Counted from the first letter of the stretch, positions 24,694 to 33,654 are shown. The stretch: 64,000 bases of DNA from G963676795 sp963677215 (GCA_963677215.1 OY781919.1:2852001-2916000); one strand, 5' to 3'. Notes: generated by a model from the letters alone, not told the origin. Numbers and translations: made by a program.

Positions 24694-26223
24694 TTACTCG
24701 GTTTCTATCCGCGGGAAAAGAGGGGAGGCCTTTTCAATGGTGCTGCCCGGTTTGAGGCCGCCCCAGCTATCCTGTCCTTCGAGTCTGGTGTTGGCCGGGT
24801 CGCAGCCGAGGATTGCGAGGATCTTGCTGCCGGTCTCCGGCATAAACGGAGCGACCAGCAGGGAGATGATGCGGATTCCTTCGAGCAGGTTGTAGATGAC
24901 GGTGCCGAGGCGTTGCTGCTGCTCCGGATCCTTGGCCAGCGCCCAGGGGGCAGTCTCGTCGATGTACTTGTTGCCGGCGGAGATCAGTTCCCAGATGCTC
25001 ATCAGTGCTTTGTTGAAGGCCATCTCGTCAATCTGGCTATCGACTTTTTCGATGTTGGCGGCGAACAGGTCGATGAAGTCCTTATCGATCTCGGCTGCTT
25101 CCGCCGGCGTCGGCAGGGTGCCGCCGAAGTACTTGCCGAGCATCGCCGTCGAGCGGCTGACCAGGTTGCCGAGGTCATTGGCCAGGTCGGAGTTGATCCG
25201 GTGAACCAGGGCATTGTGCGAGAAATCGCCGTCGAGGCCAAAAGGAACTTCGCGCAGCAGGAAGTAGCGGATCGCGTCGACGCCGTACTTGTCGATCAAC
25301 ATGTTCGGCTCAACAACATTGCGCAGGCTCTTGCTCATCTTCTGACCTTCGACGGTCCACCAGCCGTGGGCGAAGACCTTTTTCGGCAGCGGCAGGCCGG
25401 CCGCCATCAGGAAGGTCGGCCAGTAGACGGCATGAAAACGCAGGATGTCCTTGCCGATGATGTGGTTGCCCGGCCAGAAGGTCGCGTAGTCGCCGTCCTT
25501 GTCGGCCGGAAAGCCGAGGGCCGAGATATAGTTGTGCAGCGCGTCAAACCAGACATAGATGACATGTCTTTCGTTGCCGGGTACCGGAATCCCCCAGGAG
25601 AAGGAGGTCCGGGAGATCGACAGGTCACGCAGTCCTTCACGGACAAAACTCAGGATTTCGTTACGCCGTGATTTCGGCTGAATAAAGTCAGGATTTTCTT
25701 CGATATGCTTGAGCAGCTGATCCTGGTACTTGCTCATCCGGAAGAAATAGGATTCTTCCTTCAGTTTGGTGGTCGGCCGCCCGCAGTCCGGGCAGTTGCC
25801 GTCAAGCAGCTGGGTTTCAGTCCAGAAGGTTTCGCAGGGGGTGCAGTACCAGTCTTCGTATTCGCCGAGGTAGATGTCGCCGGTTGCTTCGATCGCTTTG
25901 AACTGCTCCTGGACAGCGTATTTATGACGTTCCTGGGTCGTGCGGATAAAGTCGGTGTTGGAGATGTCCAGTTTTTCCCACAGCCCCTGAAAGCGTTTGA
26001 CGACGCGGTCGGCGAGCTCCAGGGGCGTTTCACCGTTGGCCTTGGCTGCAGTTTCAACCTTTTGACCGTGTTCGTCGGTCCCGGTCAGGAATGCGACCTC
26101 GAATCCTCGGGCGCGCTTGTATCGGGCAATGACATCGCAGGCCAGGGTCGTATAGGCATGGCCGATGTGTGGAACGTCATTGACGTAATAGATCGGGGTG
26201 GTGACATAAAAACTTTTACTCAT
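24694..26223 (-). CDS. metG: Methionyl-tRNA synthetase
   Basis: A 509-residue class I synthetase that charges tRNA-Met. The HIGH motif is VPHIGHAYTTLACD (near residue 22), the zinc knuckle is CTPCETF...CPDCGRP, and the KMSKS loop is GQKMSKSLRN. The anticodon-binding helices follow, but the extra C-terminal tRNA-binding (Trbp111-like) domain found in longer MetG proteins is absent. Start ATG 26223 has GGGAG at 8 bases; the ATG 15 bases upstream has no SD. It is the third gene of a holB-ricT-metG unit. Confidence 0.96.
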   Translation of the reverse strand: MSKSFYVTTPIYYVNDVPHIGHAYTTLACDVIARYKRARGFEVAFLTGTDEHGQKVETAAKANGETPLELADRVVKRFQGLWEKLDISNTDFIRTTQERHKYAVQEQFKAIEATGDIYLGEYEDWYCTPCETFWTETQLLDGNCPDCGRPTTKLKEESYFFRMSKYQDQLLKHIEENPDFIQPKSRRNEILSFVREGLRDLSISRTSFSWGIPVPGNERHVIYVWFDALHNYISALGFPADKDGDYATFWPGNHIIGKDILRFHAVYWPTFLMAAGLPLPKKVFAHGWWTVEGQKMSKSLRNVVEPNMLIDKYGVDAIRYFLLREVPFGLDGDFSHNALVHRINSDLANDLGNLVSRSTAMLGKYFGGTLPTPAEAAEIDKDFIDLFAANIEKVDSQIDEMAFNKALMSIWELISAGNKYIDETAPWALAKDPEQQQRLGTVIYNLLEGIRIISLLVAPFMPETGSKILAILGCDPANTRLEGQDSWGGLKPGSTIEKASPLFPRIETE

Positions 26224-26259
26224 ATTGTAAACTCCCATGTTGAGATGGATATATATTCA

Positions 26260-27429
26260 TCAATCCTGTGACGAATCAGGAGATTTCGGCCGGCTCGGTT
26301 TACGTCTCGGCCGGCGTCTACGTCGCGGCTTCTGTTCACCGCCTTCACCTGCCACTGCCCCTGCCCCTGCTTCCTTGGTCTGTACGGGCTTGCTGGCTGA
26401 CTCCTTCGCCTGAGGTGGTCTGCCGGCCTGTTCCTGCCCCTCCTTTTTGCGATTCCGGTTGGGGCGGCGGCGTCTCTGCTGGTCCCGTTTTGGCTGGTTG
26501 CCGTCGCTGGCTTCCTGCTCGGGACTGGTGACGGATGTGTCCTTGTCCGCAGGCTTGGGACGTTGTTTTCTGGGCGTTTCCTGCGGGGGCTGTTGGGGTT
26601 GCTGAGGCTGCAGCTTTGCTCCCTCCAGCTCTTTCTCCAGTTCCGTGATGTGCTTGATGCAGCGGTCGCCGTTGGCGCAGGCCAGAGTCACCTTCTGGGC
26701 CAGGATGTCCTGGGCGACAACTTCAGCCGTGCCTGTTTCAAGCTGCAGTTTCTTGCCGCACTTCGGCAGTTTTTTCTGCAGGTCGTGGTAGGTTTCGTAT
26801 TCATAGGCCAGGCAGCAGAGCAGACGTCCGCACTGTCCGGAGATCTTGGTCGGGTTGAGCGAGAGTCCCTGGGCCTTGGCCATTTTGACCGAAACAGGAG
26901 CAAAGTCGCGCAGGTGGTTGCTGCAGCAGAGTTCTCGGCCGCAGATGCCGAGTCCGCCGACCAGTTTGGCCTCATCGCGGACGCCGATCTGGCGCATTTC
27001 GATACGCGTCCGGAAGTGCTGGGCCAGATCACGGACCAGTTCACGGAAATCTATCCGTCCGTCAGCGGTGAAATAGAAGATGATCTTGGACCCATCATAG
27101 AGATATTCGGCTCGGACCAGCTTCATGTCCAGGTTACGCTGTTGTACCCGTCCCTGGCAGTACCTGATGGCATCCTTCTCCCGTTCGGAATTGTCATCGG
27201 CCATTTTCAGGTCGTCTTCATTGGCTTTGCGCTGAATCGGTTTAAGCTTGGGCGGGGCCTCGGAAGCCGGGATCAGTCGCGGTCCGGCGATCACGGTGCC
27301 CAGAGCCCGGCCTCTTTCCGTTTCAACGATGACCTTGTCCCCCTGTTTCAGCTCTAGGTCGCGCGCATCGAAATCAAACAGCTTGCCGGCTGTGTGAAAA
27401 GAAATGCTGACAATGTTCAGTTGTTCCAT
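26260..27429 (-). CDS. ricT: PSP1 / RicT-type iron-sulfur protein with basic C-terminal tail
   Basis: A 389-residue protein of the PSP1 family (YaaT/RicT in Bacillus). The PSP1 core (about 1-260) contains the cysteine cluster CGRELCCSNHL and CGRLLCCLAYEYETY, which in RicT binds Fe-S as part of the Y-complex acting on RNase Y. The C-terminal 130 residues are a low-complexity tail very rich in Arg, Lys, Pro and Gln (blocks such as RRRRPNRNRKK and RRRRRPRRK), absent from the Bacillus protein and suggestive of nucleic acid binding. Start ATG 27429 is in frame with the core. It lies between holB and metG, a conserved arrangement. Its role outside Firmicutes is unknown. Confidence 0.82.
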   Translation of the reverse strand: MEQLNIVSISFHTAGKLFDFDARDLELKQGDKVIVETERGRALGTVIAGPRLIPASEAPPKLKPIQRKANEDDLKMADDNSEREKDAIRYCQGRVQQRNLDMKLVRAEYLYDGSKIIFYFTADGRIDFRELVRDLAQHFRTRIEMRQIGVRDEAKLVGGLGICGRELCCSNHLRDFAPVSVKMAKAQGLSLNPTKISGQCGRLLCCLAYEYETYHDLQKKLPKCGKKLQLETGTAEVVAQDILAQKVTLACANGDRCIKHITELEKELEGAKLQPQQPQQPPQETPRKQRPKPADKDTSVTSPEQEASDGNQPKRDQQRRRRPNRNRKKEGQEQAGRPPQAKESASKPVQTKEAGAGAVAGEGGEQKPRRRRRPRRKPSRPKSPDSSQD

Positions 27430-27445
27430 AAATGGTTACCTTATG

Positions 27446-28417
27446 CTAAGCCGCTGTCATCCGCAGCAACATGACTTCCAGGGCCAGTTGCCTGTTGACG
27501 TTGCGTTGCAGATGGTAGCGTGCAGCGGATAATGCTTCCAGTTTTTTCAGCAGTTTGACTGTTGTCAGCTGCTGAGCTTGCCGGTCCAGGGTTTCCAGCA
27601 GGTCGATGTTGACCAGTTCCAGTTCCGGGCGACCCTGTTTGAGTAGCAGCAGGTCGCGATAGAATGCCTGAAAAATGTCGAGAATTTCAGGCAGTAGCTC
27701 CTTGTTTGAGGAGAGTTCTTCGGCAAAGTTCAGAGCCTGAATATTACTGCCTGAAGACAGGGCTGACAAGGAATGAATCAGTTCCCGGCGCTTTTCAAGA
27801 TAGAGTTCTCTATCCTGGCCAAGTCCTTTTTTGAAGCTTCCGCCGGACAGGGCGGCCAGGACCTGGGCCTGGGTGTCGCTGAGTTCGAGCTTCTGCTGCA
27901 GGATCTCGGCAACCTGATCCTGTGGCAGGCGCGAAAAGGTCAGCTTCTGACAGCGGGAGCGGATTGTCGTCAGTAATTTTTCGCCCTGGCTGGAAATCAG
28001 GATGATGACAGTTTCAGGTTGTGGTTCCTCCAGGGTTTTCAGTAGCGCGTTGCCAGCACCGGTTGTCAGCTGTTCAGCGTCGTCAATCAGGCAGAAGCGG
28101 TAGCGCCCCTCCAGTGGGCGTAAGGAGAGTTGCTGCTGCAGAGTGCGGATCTGTTCGATCTTTATTGCGCCGCCATCGGCGTCAATAATGTGCACGTCGG
28201 GGTGATTATTGTGATCGACTTTGCGACAGGCGCTGCACGAGCCGCAGCCATTTCCCTTGAGACAGAGCAGGGCTCTGGCAAAGGAGAGCGCAGTCAGGCG
28301 TTTGCCGACGCCATCCGGTCCTTCGAACAGGTAGGCGTGGGCAATACGATCATTGCTGATGGCACGGAGCAGCAGATCTTTTTGTTGGGCATGGCCGGTA
28401 ATGGCTGCAAATGTCAT
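27446..28417 (-). CDS. holB: DNA polymerase III delta' subunit
   Basis: A 323-residue clamp-loader subunit. Landmarks are FEGPDGVGKRLTALSFA (a Walker A form), the zinc-binding cysteines in CLKGNGCGSCSAC, CLIDDAEQLTTGAGNALLKTL, and the SRC motif in IRSRCQK. The C-terminal collar domain is helical. It helps load the beta clamp with the delta subunit encoded at 37092 (holA). It is the first gene of the holB-ricT-metG transcript, with a strong sigma-70 promoter about 50 bases upstream. Confidence 0.92.
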   Translation of the reverse strand: MTFAAITGHAQQKDLLLRAISNDRIAHAYLFEGPDGVGKRLTALSFARALLCLKGNGCGSCSACRKVDHNNHPDVHIIDADGGAIKIEQIRTLQQQLSLRPLEGRYRFCLIDDAEQLTTGAGNALLKTLEEPQPETVIILISSQGEKLLTTIRSRCQKLTFSRLPQDQVAEILQQKLELSDTQAQVLAALSGGSFKKGLGQDRELYLEKRRELIHSLSALSSGSNIQALNFAEELSSNKELLPEILDIFQAFYRDLLLLKQGRPELELVNIDLLETLDRQAQQLTTVKLLKKLEALSAARYHLQRNVNRQLALEVMLLRMTAA

Positions 28418-28465
28418 GGTGTCTTTTGGTCAGAGATGAACAGCGACTGATTTTTATGTTGCGGC

Positions 28466-28494
28466 ATTATAGGAAAGGGACAGGGCTGAATCAA
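28466..28494 (-). promoter_or_regulatory. Sigma-70 promoter of the holB-ricT-metG operon
   Basis: On the minus strand: TTGATT (28494-28489), 17 bases, TATAAT (28471-28466). The match to consensus is strong and the holB ATG lies about 48 bases beyond the -10. Confidence 0.8.
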
Positions 28495-28526
28495 GTTTAA
28501 AGGGGCGACGATCGATATGAAACGAA

Positions 28527-28555
28527 TTGAATTGCCCGGTCAGTTCCGTTATACT
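28527..28555 (+). promoter_or_regulatory. Sigma-70 promoter of rnc
   Basis: TTGAAT (28527-28532), a 17-base spacer, TATACT (28550-28555). This places the transcript start about 25 bases before the rnc ATG and shows that the longer open frame starting inside the promoter is not used. Confidence 0.75.
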
Positions 28556-28586
28556 GATCGGCCATTTCAAAGGAGAGCGACCTTTC

Positions 28587-29282
28587 ATGTGCGACCTGAC
28601 TAGACTTGAAGCCGCTCTGGGCTATCATTTTACTAACCCGGAGTTACCGCAGCAGGCTCTGACCCATAAATCCTTTGCCAATGAACAGGGTTCATCCGTG
28701 GACCATAATGAGCGTCTCGAATTTCTGGGTGACGCAGTGCTTGAGCTTGCTGTCAGTGATCTGGTCTATAGGCGTTACCCCGATATCCCTGAAGGTGGCC
28801 TGACCCGTATTCGGGCCGAGGTTGTCAGTGAGGTCGGCCTGTCGGCGCTGGCCCGCGGTCTCGAGCTCGGTGGGGTTCTGAGACTGGGCAAGGGGGAGCT
28901 CAAGAGCGGCGGCCAGGACAAGCCGAGCGTGCTTTCCGACGCCTTTGAAGCCCTGCTTGGCGCCGTCTATCTGGATAGCGGCCTTGAGGCCGCACAGCAG
29001 GTCGTCGACCGGGTATTCTCTTCGGCAATCGAGGAAGCCGCGCAGCTGCGCTACGGCAGTGATTACAAGACCTGTCTGCAGGAGCGTCTGCAGGCCCGTT
29101 TTAACGAACTGCCCAACTATGAGATGGTTGAGACGAGCGGGCCGGACCATGATCGTCAGTTTTTTGTGGAAGTCCGATTTCAGGGGAAACTTCTCGGCAG
29201 AGGGAAGGGCCCCAGTAAGAAACGTGCTGAGCAGCAGGCGGCTGCTTCGGCACTGGAACATCCCTCTGTCAGAGAGCTGTAA
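28587..29282 (+). CDS. rnc: Ribonuclease III
   Basis: A 231-residue double-strand-specific RNase. The catalytic helix is NERLEFLGDAVLELAVSD, a second acidic site is DAFEALLGAVYLDSG, and the C-terminal double-stranded RNA-binding domain ends GPSKKRAEQQAAASAL. It processes rRNA precursors and structured mRNAs. The ATG at 28587 follows AGGAG and gives the usual length. It is 3 bases upstream of era and forms an rnc-era-der unit. Confidence 0.95.
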   Translation: MCDLTRLEAALGYHFTNPELPQQALTHKSFANEQGSSVDHNERLEFLGDAVLELAVSDLVYRRYPDIPEGGLTRIRAEVVSEVGLSALARGLELGGVLRLGKGELKSGGQDKPSVLSDAFEALLGAVYLDSGLEAAQQVVDRVFSSAIEEAAQLRYGSDYKTCLQERLQARFNELPNYEMVETSGPDHDRQFFVEVRFQGKLLGRGKGPSKKRAEQQAAASALEHPSVREL

Positions 29283-29285
29283 AGA

Positions 29286-30188
29286 ATGAGTGAAGAAAAT
29301 TTTGTTTCGGGGTTTGTGTCGATCATCGGTCGACCGAATGTCGGCAAGTCGACCCTGCTTAATCGTATTCTGGGGCAGAAGATCGCTATTACCTCCAACA
29401 AGCCGCAGACGACGCGAAACCGGATTCTCGGGGTGCATAATTTCGAAGGTGGACAGGCGCTGTTCGTCGATACTCCGGGTATCCACAAGGCCAAGGGAAA
29501 ACTCAACCGTTTCATGGTCGAGCAGGCGGTTTCGGCCTGCTCCGATGTCGACCTGATCCTCTTCCTGGTTGAGGCGGACGGTGGGCTTGGCGGTGGTGAT
29601 GAATATATCCTGCAACTGCTGGAGAAAAGTCGGGTTCCGGTCTTCCTGGTCATCAACAAGATCGACCTGGTAGAGCGGCCGAACCTGCTGGCCATGATTC
29701 AAGACTACAGCGAACGCTTCGATTTTGAGCAGGTCATTCCGCTGTCGGCGCGCACTGGCGACGGTGTTGAGCTGCTGCTTAAGGGGATTGAACCTCATCT
29801 CAAGCCGGGGCCGCAATATTACCCCGATGACATGATCACCGATCAGCCGGAGCGGGTCATTGCGGCGGAGCTCGTCCGGGAAAAGATCATGCGCCGGACT
29901 TCGGAAGAAATCCCCTACGGTGTCGGCGTCAAGGTCGAACTTTTTGAGGAAAAGCCGGAGAAGGATCTTGTCGTCATTCATGCGACCATTCATGTCGAGC
30001 GCGACAGCCATAAAAAAATCATCGTCGGCAAGAGTGGTCAGATGATCAAGACTCTCGGCCAGGAAGCACGTAAGGATATCGAGCGCCTGCTTGGAACCCG
30101 GGTCTATCTTGAGCTGTTCGTGCGTGTTGATAAAAACTGGAGCCAGAACGAGCGGATGCTCAAAGAGCTTGGCTACAGTGATCGCTAA
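29286..30188 (+). CDS. era: GTPase Era
   Basis: A 300-residue ribosome assembly GTPase. G1 is GRPNVGKSTLLN, G2 TTRNRI, G3 DTPGIH, G4 NKID, and G5 is around LSARTGDG. A C-terminal KH domain includes HKKIIVGKSGQMIKTLG and binds the 3' end of 16S rRNA. It starts directly after rnc. Normal length. Confidence 0.96.
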   Translation: MSEENFVSGFVSIIGRPNVGKSTLLNRILGQKIAITSNKPQTTRNRILGVHNFEGGQALFVDTPGIHKAKGKLNRFMVEQAVSACSDVDLILFLVEADGGLGGGDEYILQLLEKSRVPVFLVINKIDLVERPNLLAMIQDYSERFDFEQVIPLSARTGDGVELLLKGIEPHLKPGPQYYPDDMITDQPERVIAAELVREKIMRRTSEEIPYGVGVKVELFEEKPEKDLVVIHATIHVERDSHKKIIVGKSGQMIKTLGQEARKDIERLLGTRVYLELFVRVDKNWSQNERMLKELGYSDR

Positions 30189-30215
30189 ACTTTATTATTT
30201 CGTCAGGATCCAATA

Positions 30216-31538
30216 GTGAAAACCGTTGCTCTCGTCGGACGCCCGAATGTCGGCAAGTCCACACTCTTCAACCGTTTGCTTGGCCAACGTAAAGCAATCG
30301 TTGAAGATTTTCCCGGTGTCACCCGTGACCGTCATTATGCGGAAGTCACCCGTTTCAAAAAGCCTTTTCTGCTGATCGATACCGGTGGCTTCGAGCCGGC
30401 CAGTAGTGACCGGCTGTTGTCGCAGATGCGTGAACAGTCGCAACTCGCCGTTGAGGAAGCGGACATCATCCTCTACGTGATGGACGTCAAGGACGGTCTG
30501 ACCGCATCCGATGTCGAGATCGCCAGCATGCTGCGCAAGGTTGACAAGCCGGTTCTCTATCTGGTCAACAAGGTCGACGGGGAAAAACAGGAGACTGCGG
30601 CGACAGAATTCTATTCCCTAGGCATTGAGGAATTTCTGACCCTTTCTGCTGAACATGGGCGCGGGATCAACGACTTGGTGGAAAACTTGGAGGCGCTGCT
30701 ACCCGAGGAATACGCCAGTGATGAGCAGGTCACTGAGGTACGTATGGCGCTGATAGGCCGGCCGAATGTCGGCAAGTCTTCGCTGGTCAATCGTCTGCTC
30801 GGTTATGAGAGAGTTGTCGCCAATCCGGTCGCCGGAACGACCCGCGACAGTATCGATACTCCTTTTACCTATAACGACCATCGCTATGTGCTGATCGATA
30901 CCGCCGGTATTCGGCGCAAGGGGAAGGTGACCGTGGCTCTGGAGAAATACAGTGCCATCACCTCGCTTAAAGCGATGGATCGTGCTCACGTTGTTCTCAT
31001 GGTTCTTGACGCCGAAGAGGGGGTGACAGATCAGGACCTGGCTGTCGCGGGCTATGCCTATGAGAAGGGGCGCGCGCTGATTCTGATCGTCAACAAATGG
31101 GATATTCCGGAAAAGGATGACCAGACGATGGGCAAGTTTGTCGAAGAAGTGCGCAGGCGCTTCAAGTTTCTGCCCTTTGCTCCACTGCTGTTTGTTTCTG
31201 CTTTGACCGGTCAGCGGGTCAACAAGATCATGCCAAAGGTTGAAGAGGTTGCCGAGGAATTCAACCGCAGGATCACCACGGGGCAGCTCAATCAAGGGCT
31301 TGAGGAATTTGTCGCCAAGCATTCACCGGCCATGGTTGCCGGTCGTCAGACCAAGTTTTACTATGCTGCACAGAGCGCGGTCCGACCACCGAGCTTTGTC
31401 ATTTTTACCAACCGGCCTGGTGATATCCATTTTTCGTATCAGCGTTATCTGATCAACTGCTTTAGAGAAAAATTTAATTTTAATCAGGTGCCAATTCGTT
31501 TACAGTTCAAGGGGCGCGGCAAACAAGCCGAAAAATGA
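30216..31538 (+). CDS. der: Double-domain GTPase Der (EngA)
   Basis: A 440-residue 50S assembly factor with two tandem G domains. The first begins ALVGRPNVGKSTLFNRLL with DTGGFE and NKVD; the second begins ALIGRPNVGKSSLVNRLL with DTAGIRRKGKV and NKWD. A C-terminal KH-like domain ends RLQFKGRGKQ. The start is GTG (30216), preceded by AGGA; no ATG fits the conserved N-terminus. It follows era by 27 bases. Confidence 0.96.
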   Translation: MKTVALVGRPNVGKSTLFNRLLGQRKAIVEDFPGVTRDRHYAEVTRFKKPFLLIDTGGFEPASSDRLLSQMREQSQLAVEEADIILYVMDVKDGLTASDVEIASMLRKVDKPVLYLVNKVDGEKQETAATEFYSLGIEEFLTLSAEHGRGINDLVENLEALLPEEYASDEQVTEVRMALIGRPNVGKSSLVNRLLGYERVVANPVAGTTRDSIDTPFTYNDHRYVLIDTAGIRRKGKVTVALEKYSAITSLKAMDRAHVVLMVLDAEEGVTDQDLAVAGYAYEKGRALILIVNKWDIPEKDDQTMGKFVEEVRRRFKFLPFAPLLFVSALTGQRVNKIMPKVEEVAEEFNRRITTGQLNQGLEEFVAKHSPAMVAGRQTKFYYAAQSAVRPPSFVIFTNRPGDIHFSYQRYLINCFREKFNFNQVPIRLQFKGRGKQAEK

Positions 31539-31561
31539 AAACATAATTGAGGGGTGCTGAG

Positions 31562-32635
31562 ATGACGCTTGAAGGCTATCTGGAAGATCTCAACATCAAG
31601 GACCTGCTTCAGCTGCTTAGCCTGAGCAAGAAGTCGGGGACTTTGTCACTGAAAAGTTGTGACGCTGAGGGGCAGGTCTGTTTCCACAACGGGCAGGTGA
31701 TCCGTGCTTTTTCCAGTCAGTATCAGGAAGGGCTGGGGCAGCTGCTGAAAAAACATGAGCTGGTGTCTCAGGAGCAGATAGACAAGGCCTTGGTCTGCCA
31801 GAAGTCAATGTCATCCCACCAGCCGCTCGGCAAGATCCTTGCCGAGCAGTTCAGTATCCCGGCGACAATCATTGAAAAGATTGTTGCCAGTCAGATCGAA
31901 AAAATTGTATTCAGTTTTTTTGCTTGGCAGTCCGGACGTTTCACTTTTGATCTGCATACCCCGGAATCCTTCGGCTCAGCCCATTTCAATCCTCTCGACT
32001 TTATGCTGGCTGAGGGGTTAAGCTCGGAATGGCTTGCCCTGAAGGGCAATCAGCTTACGGAAAACAATGGACAAAAACTGGATGAGCGGCGCCTTGAAGA
32101 AGAGCTGGCCAGGCGTGAGCAACATTATGATCTCAAGGGGGTCAGCCTGCTGCGTGGTATGCTGGCCGAGCTCGAATACCCTGAGTTCGGTGGTGGAATC
32201 ATCCTGCTGATTCTGCGCTATGCCAGTGAGGTTATGAGCCGGGCTATCATATTCGATCTGCGCGGCAGGCAACTGGTCGGGCTCGGTCAGTTCGGCTTCA
32301 ACGCTCAGTATCGTAATGCTGAGCAGATGGTCAGGATGATGCGCCTGCAGGTTGACAGCGATTCGATTTTTGAGCGTGTTATGCGTGATCGGCACGGGTG
32401 TGTCGCTAGGCTTGGTAATACAGCTGCAGAACAGCAGTTGCAGGAGATGTTCGGTGATTCGTCTGGTGATGTCTTCGCCGGTCCCCTGTTGAACGATGGC
32501 AAGGTTATCGCTGTGCTTGTTGGTGACAACCATCCGAACCATGAACCGTTCGCCGTTCTGGATTCTTTTCAGGTCTTTCTTTCGCAGGCTGGTCTGGCGT
32601 TGGAGCAAGCCTTGTCGGGAAAGTCACAACTATAA
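31562..32635 (+). CDS. DUF4388 (PATAN) domain protein
   Basis: A 357-residue cytoplasmic protein. The N-terminal DUF4388 domain (about 1-110) starts MTLEGYLEDLNIKDLLQLLS and continues KSGTLSLKSCDAEGQVCFHNGQVIRAF, a fold linked to two-component signalling, gliding and sporulation in delta-proteobacteria and relatives. The C-terminal half (about 220-350) looks like a GAF-type sensor region (YASEVMSRAIIFDLRGRQLVGLGQFG), without recognisable catalytic residues. The ATG at 31562 follows GAGGGG. It precedes two stand-alone receiver proteins, so a role in a response-regulator relay is likely. The specific function is unknown. Confidence 0.75.
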   Translation: MTLEGYLEDLNIKDLLQLLSLSKKSGTLSLKSCDAEGQVCFHNGQVIRAFSSQYQEGLGQLLKKHELVSQEQIDKALVCQKSMSSHQPLGKILAEQFSIPATIIEKIVASQIEKIVFSFFAWQSGRFTFDLHTPESFGSAHFNPLDFMLAEGLSSEWLALKGNQLTENNGQKLDERRLEEELARREQHYDLKGVSLLRGMLAELEYPEFGGGIILLILRYASEVMSRAIIFDLRGRQLVGLGQFGFNAQYRNAEQMVRMMRLQVDSDSIFERVMRDRHGCVARLGNTAAEQQLQEMFGDSSGDVFAGPLLNDGKVIAVLVGDNHPNHEPFAVLDSFQVFLSQAGLALEQALSGKSQL

Positions 32636-32694
32636 AGAACTTTTAGGATCTTCTGTTATACTCATTACAATGCAAATCGCAAGGAGGTCAGTGC

Positions 32695-33063
32695 ATGCCG
32701 GAAAAGATTCTTATTGTTGAAGATGAAGAAAGTCTGTTGAAACTTGAAAGTATCCTGTTGACAACAAAAGGTTACCTAGTCCGGGGAGCAACGACTGGTA
32801 CGGCTGCTCTTGAGGCCATTGCCGAAGAGAAGCCGGATCTGGTTCTGTTGGATATCATGTTGCCGGGGCTTGATGGTTTTTCCGTGTGCGAAAAGATCAA
32901 GCAGAATCCTGAAACCTCAAATATCCCCGTAATCCTGCTCACTGCGAAGAAAACTCCGGAGGACTTGGCACGAGGTGAAGCTGTCGGCGCTGACCAGTAC
33001 ATTACCAAACCTTTCAAGTCAGCCATGGTCATGGATGTGATTGACAGGCTTATAAAAAAATAG
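32695..33063 (+). CDS. Single-domain response regulator
   Basis: A 122-residue stand-alone receiver. Acidic pocket EDEE near the N-terminus, acceptor Asp in DLVLLDIMLPGLDGF, conserved Thr in ILLTAKK and Lys in YITKPFK. There is no output domain, so it acts through protein contacts or as a phosphate relay. A very strong SD (AAGGAGGT) suggests high expression. A terminator follows immediately. It sits 59 bases after the DUF4388 gene. Confidence 0.88.
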   Translation: MPEKILIVEDEESLLKLESILLTTKGYLVRGATTGTAALEAIAEEKPDLVLLDIMLPGLDGFSVCEKIKQNPETSNIPVILLTAKKTPEDLARGEAVGADQYITKPFKSAMVMDVIDRLIKK

Positions 33064-33080
33064 GGGTATTCTCCATTGAA

Positions 33081-33109
33081 AAAAATCCCGGTTCGAGCCG
33101 GGATTTTTT
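33081..33109 (+). terminator. Rho-independent terminator
   Basis: An 11-bp inverted repeat (33081-33091 with 33098-33108) with GC core CCCGG/CCGGG, a 6-base loop, and a T run. It ends the der/DUF4388/receiver transcript. Confidence 0.88.
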
Positions 33110-33178
33110 ATGTTCTGTTTTTGTTCTTGCAGCATCTCGGATATTCGCTATATTTATAACGAAATTCCGGAGATAGCC

Positions 33179-33565
33179 ATGAGATACAGGATACTGATTG
33201 TAGATGATTCAGCCATGATGAGGCAGTTTGTTACTGCCTCTCTTTCCGCCGTATCGGGACTTTCCTGTGATCAGGCGTGTGATGGAATGCAGGCGCTGAA
33301 GATGCTCGCCGCAGATCGTTACGATATCCTGATCACAGATATCAATATGCCGCAGATTGACGGGTTGAAACTGTTGGAGCTGGTACGAAAAGATCCGCAG
33401 TACTGTAATCTGCCAGTTGTCGTCGTGACAACCGAAGGTGCTGAGCTGACCCGCGAGGCCGCACTTGCCGCCGGGGCGGATGAGTACCTGACCAAGCCGC
33501 TTCAGACCGGCCAGGTTGTCAGAGCGGTGAGGAAAATGCTCGATCCTGAGAATAGGCGTCACTGA
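33179..33565 (+). CDS. CheY-like single-domain response regulator
   Basis: A 128-residue receiver. It opens YRILIVDDSAMMRQFV, with acceptor Asp in DILITDINMPQIDGL, Thr in VVVTTEGAE and Lys in EYLTKPLQ. The DDSAMMR form is that of CheY and chemotaxis-type receivers. The ATG at 33179 follows CCGGAGA; an ATG 69 bases upstream would add an unrelated cysteine-rich extension crossing the likely promoter. It is separate from the preceding receiver because a terminator lies between. Its kinase is not in the window. Confidence 0.87.
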   Translation: MRYRILIVDDSAMMRQFVTASLSAVSGLSCDQACDGMQALKMLAADRYDILITDINMPQIDGLKLLELVRKDPQYCNLPVVVVTTEGAELTREAALAAGADEYLTKPLQTGQVVRAVRKMLDPENRRH

Positions 33566-33580
33566 TTCGGTCTCTTGGGC

Positions 33581-33608
33581 TTGACAGCTCAGGGCGAACA
33601 TGTAATAA
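33581..33608 (+). promoter_or_regulatory. Possible sigma-70 promoter of infA
   Basis: TTGACA (33581-33586), 16 bases, TAATAA (33603-33608). The -35 is perfect and the -10 weak. The infA start is 47 bases downstream. Confidence 0.5.
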
Positions 33609-33654
33609 GACGCATCGATATTCATTTTGTCTTTCTGACTTTGCGGAGGAAACG

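Noticed and set aside
28692..30011. A 439-codon minus-strand open frame across rnc and era
   Set aside because: It is antisense to two clear conserved genes, has no family resemblance, and mirrors their codon bias.
33110..33178. N-terminal extension of the CheY-like gene
   Set aside because: It begins right at the previous terminator's T run, is unlike any receiver N-terminus, and a better SD precedes the ATG at 33179.
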